A stretch of DNA of 64,000 nucleotides. Origin: Anastatus disparis. Taxonomy: Eukaryota; Arthropoda; Insecta; Hymenoptera; Eupelmidae. The notes under the pieces are model-generated. The model was not told the DNA's origin. It searched no databases and worked only from the letters and a program-made list of their open reading frames with translations. The stretch covers positions 1,415,001-1,479,000 of the forward strand of contig JAFFSR010000351.1 in the NCBI GenBank assembly GCA_017163975.1, read 5' to 3'. The translations under genes and the position numbers were made by a program. Each line of letters begins with the position of its first letter. Position 1 is the first letter of the stretch. This document shows, piece after piece, positions 56,026 to 64,000 of this stretch.

Positions 56026-56901
56026 AGTATTTTAACTGAAGCGATAAGCATATACATCTTATGAATGTCGAAAAATTTGTCACCTGCTATGTTGTATACT
56101 ATCTGATATTCTTTCTCCCTCTTTTTTAAACATGTGTTTTCGCATTTGTAGAAATGCAGGGGTGGATTGTACGTAACATTATCTGAAAACAGTGAATAGT
56201 ACGCGAACAACTACTGGGCATTTTGAAAACCGATAAACAGCGCGTTAGCAAAGGTGTAAGAGAGAGAGAGAGAGAGTTGGACATATATTGCTAGTGTAAG
56301 AGAAAATATAGTCATTAGAAAAGAAAAGAAGATTAGGAGTGTAATACATATAGCAGATGGGTAGGTTGGTGTGTATTTTTTATCAACGGTCCTTAAATTT
56401 TTTCTTTATAGGTTTTTTAATAGTCGTAGAAGTATTAAGGTGAGCACTTAAGTAAACAGTAAATTGAAAACTGACCTACCGCAATACTGATATTAGTAAA
56501 GTACGCATTCAGCTGCTCTGTTTTATGAATATTTTTTATCTTTCTCTCATATGGTCACCAAACCTTTTCCCTTAAAGTGAGATCATATATATATAAAGAA
56601 TTGCAATGGTAATTCTTATTTAGTTTTTCGCCATCGTAGTGTAACGTTCTTTACGTAAGATACCTAATTTCATTTTTAAGAAAACGCCTAGTGATCTAAA
56701 ATAAAAAAAAACAAGTAACAACGATTTTAAATATAGCAAAAAATCATTAAAAATCGCTTTTTTCTTAAATTTTTTCCCTTTGAGAAAAAAGTGCTATATA
56801 AAGAAATAACGAGGCTATTTTTGACAATTTTTGAATATTTTGACTTGATAAGGAATAGAACTTTAAATTTCAAGTGTTAAGTGATTTTATTGAGAGAAAT
56901 C
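56026..56901. other. Divergent intergenic region between the two acidic genes
   Basis: Separates the minus-strand gene at 55.2 kb from the plus-strand gene at 56.9 kb. It contains a short (GA)n run near 56255-56275 and A+T-rich sequence. It probably holds both promoters, but I see no motif I can define. Confidence 0.4.
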
Positions 56902-59557
56902 ATGAGGAATAACGAAGGTGAAAACGAATTCCGTGAAATTATATTTCGGATTGTTGATTATTTAATTTATGGGAGATTGTGTTATATTATACAACGTAAA
57001 TGTGGTTCGGTATGGCGTCGAAAAGTGCAACGTATGTCTACTTTACAATTAAAAAAACAATTCAGTTGTATATTATCGTGTGTGTCGTTGCGAATGATTG
57101 CGCGATTGTTCAATATGTTTTTTAAAGAAAACCAACTTGCAGTAATAACAGCAGGAGAATACGTGATATCAAAAAATCTACATTATGCCTATGTACTCCA
57201 GGGTCTGATGAACGAATATAACGAGAAACGTTGTAAGTATACTAAATTTTTAAATTACTATCCTTATTAAACTTATTTAAAAAAAAAAATTTGTGAATAT
57301 CAAGTTTTGTTCTGAAACTTAAAGGTCTCTTTATCTATCGCCATTCACAAAAAAGCCCAAAATATTTGTTTTTGAAATTTTGACATATAAAAACTCTATA
57401 TTTGTTATTACTTATAAATATATAACCATTAAATTTTTTAATCAGTATGTCTTATATTTTATATGTTACGATCTTGATTTGTTAATATTTAAAATATCGT
57501 ATTTTAAGGAAATGTAAAATACCGGCATTACAGTTTTCAAAATTTATTTTTATAATCCTCAATTTTTATAATATCTCTTTATTATAATCTTCATAAAAAA
57601 TATTTTTAATTATTTTTACTAAATTTGTATCATTTTCAATAATTTACAAATAAACATTTTTTACACATTTCCTTTTTTAAATCAGACATTTTTCGTATAT
57701 AACTTTAAATATTACTATTAAATGATTCTTTGTTGGTCTTATATTAAATATATCACGATCTTGAATTGTAAATATTTAAAATATCGTATTTTAAGGAAAT
57801 GTAAAATACCGACATTACAGTTTTCAAAATTTATTTTTATAACCCTCAATTTTTTATAATATCTCTTTATTATAATCTTCATAAAAAATATTTTTAATTA
57901 TTTTTACTAAATTTGTATCATTTTCAATAATTTACAAATAAACATTTTTTACACATTTCCTTTTTTAAATCAGACATTTTTCGTATATAACTTTAAATAT
58001 TACTATTAAATGATTCTTTGTTGGTCTTATATTATATATATATTACGATCTTGAATTGTAAATATTTAAAATATCGTATTTTAAGGAAATGTAAAATACC
58101 GACATTACAGTTTTCAAAATTTATTTTTATAACCCTCAATTTTTTATAATATCTCTTTATTATAATCTTCATAAAAAATAATTTTAATTATTTTTACTAA
58201 ATTTGTATCATTTTCAATAATTTAAAAATAAACATTTTTTACACATTTCCTTTTTTAAATCATAGACATTTTTCGTATATAACTTTAAATATTACTATTA
58301 AATGATTCTTTGTTGGTCTTATATTATATTATATCGTATTTTAAGGCAATGTAAAATACTGATATTACAATTTTCAAATTTTATTTTTATAATTCACAAG
58401 TTTTTTAAATATCTCTCTATTATAACCTTCGATTTTAATCAATGTAGAGTCTAAAATTAAAAATCATGCGCTGTATATATATACAATTATAAACTTATAA
58501 TTAATATATGGTTTATTTTTACAGCTCTTGAAATACTACTAGGTAGTAGTAGTGATAGTAGCGATACGGACAGCGATGACAACGATGAAACTTTATTTGA
58601 ACAATCAGTCGACAATCATGATCTGCCTAGTACATCGAGAAATACCCTTCCACGGCGTTTGTTTTTTGATGTAATAACTCGTAATGAAGAAGAAGAAAAT
58701 ATAGATGAAAATGTTGAAATTGTAGAAGAAAAAGAACAGCAAAACGAAGAAGAAAGTGTTCGAATTGTGCATGATGAAATGATTGTAGACAGCGATGCTG
58801 AAACAGTCAACAATGATCAGATTCCAATTGCACAGCAAGAGCGAATACAACAGGAATCAGAATCCGAAGATAGCGAGTTTGATGATGAAGCGTCAAACCC
58901 CGAAATAATCAGACCTGGTTGTCTATTGTCGCGTGCGGTGATTAATAATTATCCTGAGCCGTTCGACGCTGTTATGAGAAGTTTACTTCATAATGATCCT
59001 GAAAATGAAATAGGGTCAACAAACACAGCAGGCCCTTCGGGAACTCCTCAAGAACGGTTTACTTTATTACACACATTTTATACTCAAACAATATCATTAA
59101 GAGAAAGAGAATTTCACGTAGTAAATGGCACGCGTATGAGTTATCACTCTTTTGATGGAAGCGTACTGGATAGGCGTCTTAATGAATGTAAGTTTTCTGT
59201 ATTATCATAATTATTATTTATTGCTGTTATTGTTAGTATTATAATAGTATTGTTAATATATTTATTCTTTCATTTGTTATTTTATTAACATTATCATTAT
59301 TATTATTATTATTATTATTGTTATTATTATTATATTTAAAAATATTTTTATTTTCATCTAAAGTGTCTGATTCTAATTCGACATCTCTGCAAGTTTATGC
59401 CCAAAGAATTAGGCCCGTTCGACGAGCGCAAGAATTGCGTTGGTTTCATACAATGGCTGAGAATCTTACATCAGCATTGTATACAGATTCGACTAGAGAT
59501 TTAGCCGATCTACTCGATCGTGTACACGATAGTTTAAATAGTCCTCCAGAAGAATAA
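56902..59557 (+). CDS. Three-exon acidic protein upstream of the polymerase, function unknown
   Basis: The exon model is 56902-57232, 58525-59187 and 59364-59557. Donors are GTAAGT at 57233 and 59188. Acceptors are TTTTTACAG at 58524 and TCATCTAAAG at 59363. Both introns are phase 1 and frames agree across all three exons, giving 395 codons. Exon 1 (MRNNEGENEFREIIFRIVDY) is helical and basic. Exon 2 starts with an acidic Ser/Asp run (GSSSDSSDTDSDDNDE) and a Glu-rich stretch. Exon 3 is short and hydrophilic (LRWFHTMAENLTSAL). The first intron is swollen by a tandem repeat. It lies 430 bp upstream of the polymerase on the same strand and is probably part of the same element. No known domain. 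Confidence 0.6.
57440..58430. repeat. ~288-bp tandem repeat array inside intron 1
   Basis: Units containing ACGATCTTGAATTGTAAATA start at 57468, 57755 and 58045 (periods 287 and 290). A partial, more diverged fourth unit starts near 58325. Units 2 and 3 are the most alike. The array is entirely intronic in the gene model. Confidence 0.9.
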
Positions 59558-59793
59558 AAATTTTAAAAAAATTATTTTTATTTTTCGTTTTTTAATTTTA
59601 AACGTTGCAAACATAAGTAAATAAATAATTTTAATAACAATAGTAATAAATAATATTAGTAATAATAATAATAATAGTAATAATGATAAGAATCATGTAA
59701 TATAAAAATTAAAAAACTCTTAATTAAATTTTTTAAATAAATTTTCAAAATATTTATTTAAAATTTTTTCTAAACATAAAATATTTTTTATAG

Positions 59794-59798
59794 CATCG

Positions 59799-59837
<39 letters not shown>

Positions 59838-60036
59838 CTCATAGAAACATCAACACCAATTGAAAACTATGCTACGCTTCTTTCTATCACAGAAGAAGAA
59901 GAAGAAGAAGAAGGGGAGGTAGAGTGGGGAGCCACAAATACATCAGAGAGAGAACAGTTGGGTATGTCTACGAGCAGTAACAGCGTCAACCATGGACATA
60001 GTAATAGCAGCGAGAGGGGGGGAGTCCAACGCATAT
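59794..60036 (+). other. Possible extra 5' exon of the polymerase gene
   Basis: Between TTTTTTATAG (acceptor, ends 59793) and GTAAGTGAG (donor at 60037) lies an open frame. It encodes a Ser run from (ATC)n, a Glu run, and a Ser/Asn-rich end. A 79-bp intron to the acceptor CAAATAG (60115) would join it, phase 1 to phase 1, to the polymerase frame. The alternative is a simple start at ATG 59992 in the polymerase frame. cDNA evidence is needed to choose. Confidence 0.4.
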
Positions 60037-63000
60037 GTAAGTGAGAGTGGCAATAGAAATGAGTATGCACGAGAGAGTAAATCGTGCGTGAGTGAAGTAG
60101 AAAATGTTCAAATAGGTGGCGGTAGAGGCGCTAGTGCGGAGGGATTTTCAATAAGACTCCCGGGCGTAAGATTCGATATTAATCAACAAAGGAATCATTA
60201 CATAAGAAAATTTCAAATGAATGCGACAAGATTAGTACTTTGCATGCGTCCTCCTACAGAAAATTTTAATCCTGTTTTATGGTTAGAATTGGTTATGCGG
60301 GATATTCACGCGTATTTGATATCGTTAGGAGAAGAAAATGACTTAGTAGGAATTACTGTAAAAAGTATTCACTTTAGTCATGGCCCAGCCGGAATGTCAC
60401 TTAGACCGATTTTGAATTTTAATTACGATGATTTATGGGAACTTATAAGTAATTTAACTCAAAGTAATGAAAATTTTGAAATAGACGATAGTTTTATTGT
60501 AGAGGCAACGTACGTTAATTTACCTCGTGGTACCGGGTGGAAAAAAAATAAATTGAGTATAAACATATTGCATAAAAAATCAATAGTTTGCATACAAAAT
60601 AAAGATAATTTGTGTTTGCCGCGAGTTTTAGTTGTTGGAGAGATGTATATAAAATATAAAAAACATGATTCTATCGATATGAAAAAAAAGTGGGCGAGCA
60701 TTCGCGACGGACGTAGATCTTTGCAAAAAGAGTACGCTCTGCGGTTAATAAAAAACGCTGGATTGAACATACCACAGGAAGGGTGGGGATTCCACGAAAT
60801 AGATAGATTTCAGAAGTACTTTACTAGACTTGGTATTGCAATACAAGTATATGATATAAGAAATTTTGGAAGCGGGGAACCAGCATTTTTTAATGGTCGT
60901 GCGTTAATTGAACAATCCGAAAATAATGTGGATTTGCAAGGTGTCATAAATTTATATTATGATTCGGATGAGCACCATTATCACACTATTTTAAATATAA
61001 CCGGAGCAGCAGGTGATAGATTTTTTTGCGAATACTGTAATAAATGTTACAAATATCCCGACCAACATCAGTGTTCAAACGTATGTTCAATGTGTTTTGT
61101 ATCGCCATCATGTGTAAAAGAAAACGGTATAATTTTGAAGTGTAACGAATGCCATAGAACATTTTTCAATAATGCTTGCTACAAAAATCATCAAACAAAT
61201 GGAAGCTATAAGGCCAAAAATAAAAAAATTTGCGAACTTGTTAAAATTTGTCAAGTTTGTAATAAAGTTATCCATGTTCACAGAGACAAGCATGTATGTG
61301 GAGTTAATTGGTGTAAGCTTTGTCGAGGAAAACATTCTGTTAACGAGTTATGTTACATGCGTCCTCTGTCCACGAATGACTATGACAATGGAAGCAACTT
61401 TAAAAAAATAAAGAAAACTTTGTTTGTATTCTACGATTTAGAAACACAGCAAGATACAGAATTTAGATGTCACACTACCACGCGATTACACGTTCCTAAC
61501 CTCTGTGTTGTTCAGCAAATGTGTGATGATTGTTTGGAGAATAATGATTTTTCTCAAAGATGCGATACTTGTGGTATTCGAGAACATGTTTTTCAAGAAA
61601 ATCCAATTAGACAATTTTTAGATATGTATATTCGCGAGAGAACAGTTTTTAACCAAATCATATGCATTGCACACAATGCTGGTGGTTTTGACGCACAATT
61701 TATGCTAAAAGAATTAGTGGAAAAATATAATCATACATCACCCCAGGTGATTCTTAACGGGCGAAATATAATTTTGTTACAATGCGGTCGGACAAAATTC
61801 ATTGATAGTTTAAATTATTTCCACATGAAATTAAGCGCATTAACAGAAACTTTCGGCTTACCCCCCAGCGCGAAAAAGGGGTACTTTCCTCATCTGTTTA
61901 ATACTGTAGAGAATGAAAATTATGTAGGTCCACTGCCAGATTCGCATTTTTACGCGCCTGATTCCATGTCGCATGAAGAAAGAGAGAAATTTTTCACGTG
62001 GTACAATTCCGAAACTTTGAGTGGGTGCGTATTTGATTTTAAAAACGAAATCGTAGAATATTGTCGCATGGACGTTGAAATTTTAAGACGCGCATGTTTG
62101 GCTTTTAGAAAAATTTTCTTAGACGTAGGACAAATCTGTCCGTTTACGAGTGCAACTACTATTGCAAGCGCATGTTCTCTCGTTTATAGAAAGAATTTCT
62201 TACTACCCAAAACCATTGGCATTATACCTCCTGCAGGCTATCGTCGTGCTGATAAACATTCTCAGAAGTCAATTGAATGGTTATTAGTCTGTGAAAGAGA
62301 AATTGGTCGTAAAATAATTCATGCTGGTAGAATGAGAGAATTTATCTTGCCTGAAGGTTTCCTCGTAGACGGATTTTTACCTCCTGCATCGGGAAATCAG
62401 GATGAAAAGGGTATAGTTTTCGAATATGAAGGTTGTTACACGCATGGTTGTCCCCAATGTTTTGATAAAAATCGGGATACGCGCATCGCTTTTGGACGTA
62501 CGTTTAACAAAGTTTATGAAAATACATTAGTAAAAATAAATAAAATTCGACAACACGGATACGAGGTTCGTTGTATATGGGAATGCGAATTCGATAAAAT
62601 TAAACTTGAAAATCCGGAAATAGCTGAATACGTGCGTAATCATCCTGTAATGAGTAGAATAACGTTAAACCCACGCGAAGGATTTTTCGGCGAAAGAACA
62701 GAAAATATAATTCCGTATTATAAAATTAAAGAGGGTGAGAAAATCAAATACACGGATATATGCTCCTTGTATCCTTACGTATGTAAACGTAGGCAATTTC
62801 CCGTTGGACATCCAAAAATTTTCATAGGAAGCGAGTGTCGTGAACTAACCGGAGGAAATAATAATGATTTGCAACGTGTCGAGGGTCTGATTAAGTGTAA
62901 AGTTTCACCACCCAGAAACTTGTACTTACCTCTGTTACCCGTTAAAATGCACGGTCGTTTGTTATTTGCACTTTGTCGTTCTTGTTGCGAGGAGATGCGA

Positions 63001-64000
63001 GAAAGCGATTGTAATCACGAAAACATTGACGAGCGAGAATTCACGGGTACTTGGGTAGTCGACGAATTACGTAAATCTGTCGAACTTGGGTACCGTATAA
63101 CGAAAATATATATTATATGGCAATACGAAATGACACGCTTTGATGGTATTAACGGAGGACTCTTTGCAGGATATATAAATACGTTTTTGAAAATGAAACA
63201 AGAAGCAAGTGGATGGCCTACTTGGTGTACAAATGACGACGAAGCAAAATTGCGGTACTTGGACGAGTATGAGCGAAAAGAAGGTATTCGATTGGATCGT
63301 GACAAAATAGAAAAAAATAGTGGTCTGAGAGCTGTAGCTAAACTTTGCTTAAATTCTTTTTGGGGAAAGTTTGGATAACGCAGTAATTTAAAGCAAACAG
63401 AAATCGTGAAATCGCGCGAAAACCTCTTACGAACATTAACTTGTCCTGATAAAGAAGTTCTCAGTATTTTACCTGTAAACGACGATATTCTATACGTTAA
63501 TTGGCAGCTTAGAGAAGAAGCTGTTGAAGCATCATCCAATACAAATGTGGTAATAGCAGCATTCACAACTGCACAAGCCAGGCTAGAATTGTACAAACAT
63601 ATGGAAAAGCTTGATAGGCGTACTTTGTACTGTGATATTGATTCGTGTATTTTTGTAAAAAAAGACGATTCGGGCGAATATGAGCCAGCCTTGGGAAACT
63701 TATTGGGTGATATGACGGATGAATTAAGATGTTACGCTCCTGGTACCTATATAGACACTATGATGTCTGAAGCACCAAAGTTTTACGCTTATCGTGCAAT
63801 AACACCGTCAGGAAATATTTATGAATGTTGCAAAGTTAGGGGAATAACTTTAAATTTCAAAAATTCATTAAAAATAAATTTTAATAGTATTAAAACGCTC
63901 ATAGACGAGAATGAGAAAGACACGGATAAAAGCGAGATACGGTTGAATTTTAAATCTATACGACGAACACCTTATCACGAAGTCATAACAAGAGAAGAAT
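59992..64000 (+). pseudogene. Family B DNA polymerase (protein-primed type, Polinton/virus-like), interrupted and cut by the window edge
   Basis: A replicative polymerase of the DNA_pol_B_2 group. ATG 59992 gives 1,128 codons to a TAA at 63376-63378. The same frame stays open and meaningful to the window end, so the stop is a lesion or read past. Parts in order: an N-terminal region with NKDNLCLPRVLVVGE (about residue 203) and HHYHTILNI; Cys/His clusters (CEYCNKCY to CKLCRGKH, residues 345-445); exonuclease motifs FYDLET (about 479), HNAGGFD (about 561) and YCRMDVEIL (about 689); an insert with YEGCYTHGCPQCF (about 812) and IWECEF resembling a Vsr-like nuclease fold; polymerase motif A TDICSLYPYV (about 920), motif B KLCLNSFWGKFG (1117-1128), and after the stop motif C YCDIDS (63628). 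The key aspartates look retained. No integrase, ATPase or capsid gene is in the window. Confidence 0.85.

Overview
The window looks like a repeat-dense, A+T-rich nuclear genome of an arthropod, most likely an insect. The evidence is an R1-clade non-LTR retrotransposon, a second non-LTR lineage with an (AATC)n tail, an arthropod-type Helitron, long-TIR DNA transposons, many MITEs, and spliceosomal introns with GTAAGT donors. I cannot fix the order or species. I found no recognisable host housekeeping gene, no convincing tRNA or rRNA gene, no CRISPR array and nothing prokaryotic. Almost everything that can be interpreted is mobile DNA, mostly decayed.

Layout. 1-4140: 5'-truncated R1-clade retrotransposon (ORF1 zinc knuckles; ORF2 endonuclease and reverse transcriptase), with a TAATG stop/start overlap. 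4.6-7.6 kb: (ATT)n, then a CA-rich satellite with a ~700-bp higher-order period and a 264-bp fold-back element inside it. 7.9-9.9 kb: two members (A, B) of an unusual hairpin element family. 10.3-13.7 kb: DNA transposon with ~395-bp TIRs and a broken putative transposase. 14.6-15.7 kb: candidate solo LTR. 16.2-18.9 kb: nested MITEs. 19.3-26.4 kb: 7.2-kb transposon with ~750-bp TIRs whose single broken ORF carries an XPG/PIN-like nuclease region and a CXC cysteine-rich domain (Academ-like candidate). 28.6-32.8 kb: a 122-bp tandem duplication and two head-to-tail minus-strand non-LTR fragments. 35.3-41.2 kb: fold-back elements, two with internal tandem arrays, more hairpin elements, and a textbook piggyBac MITE. 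43.1-52.5 kb: Helitron ends at (TA)n tracts and a complete-length but broken ISL2EU-type transposon (DDE transposase plus SWIM-like zinc motif) with ~797-bp TIRs and a TA target duplication. 52.8-55.1 kb: truncated Tigger/pogo-type transposase and another TTAA MITE. 55.2-64.0 kb: a virus-like or Polinton-like segment with a minus-strand acidic ORF, a three-exon acidic gene, and a large protein-primed-type family B DNA polymerase that runs off the right edge.

The most interesting signal is the recurrent element family at 7.9, 8.9, 16.9, 37.1, 40.2 and 41.1 kb, with fragments elsewhere. Each starts AATAGTATATTACG, runs into a 110-140 bp hairpin, then has a sequence that pairs with its own far end. 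The paired sequences differ between copies but stay self-complementary. The architecture matches non-autonomous Helentron/Helitron2 (HINE) elements, and one copy sits in a MITE whose opposite arm supplies the empty site. Several other insertions can also be dated relative to one another because paralogous empty sites lie in this same window.
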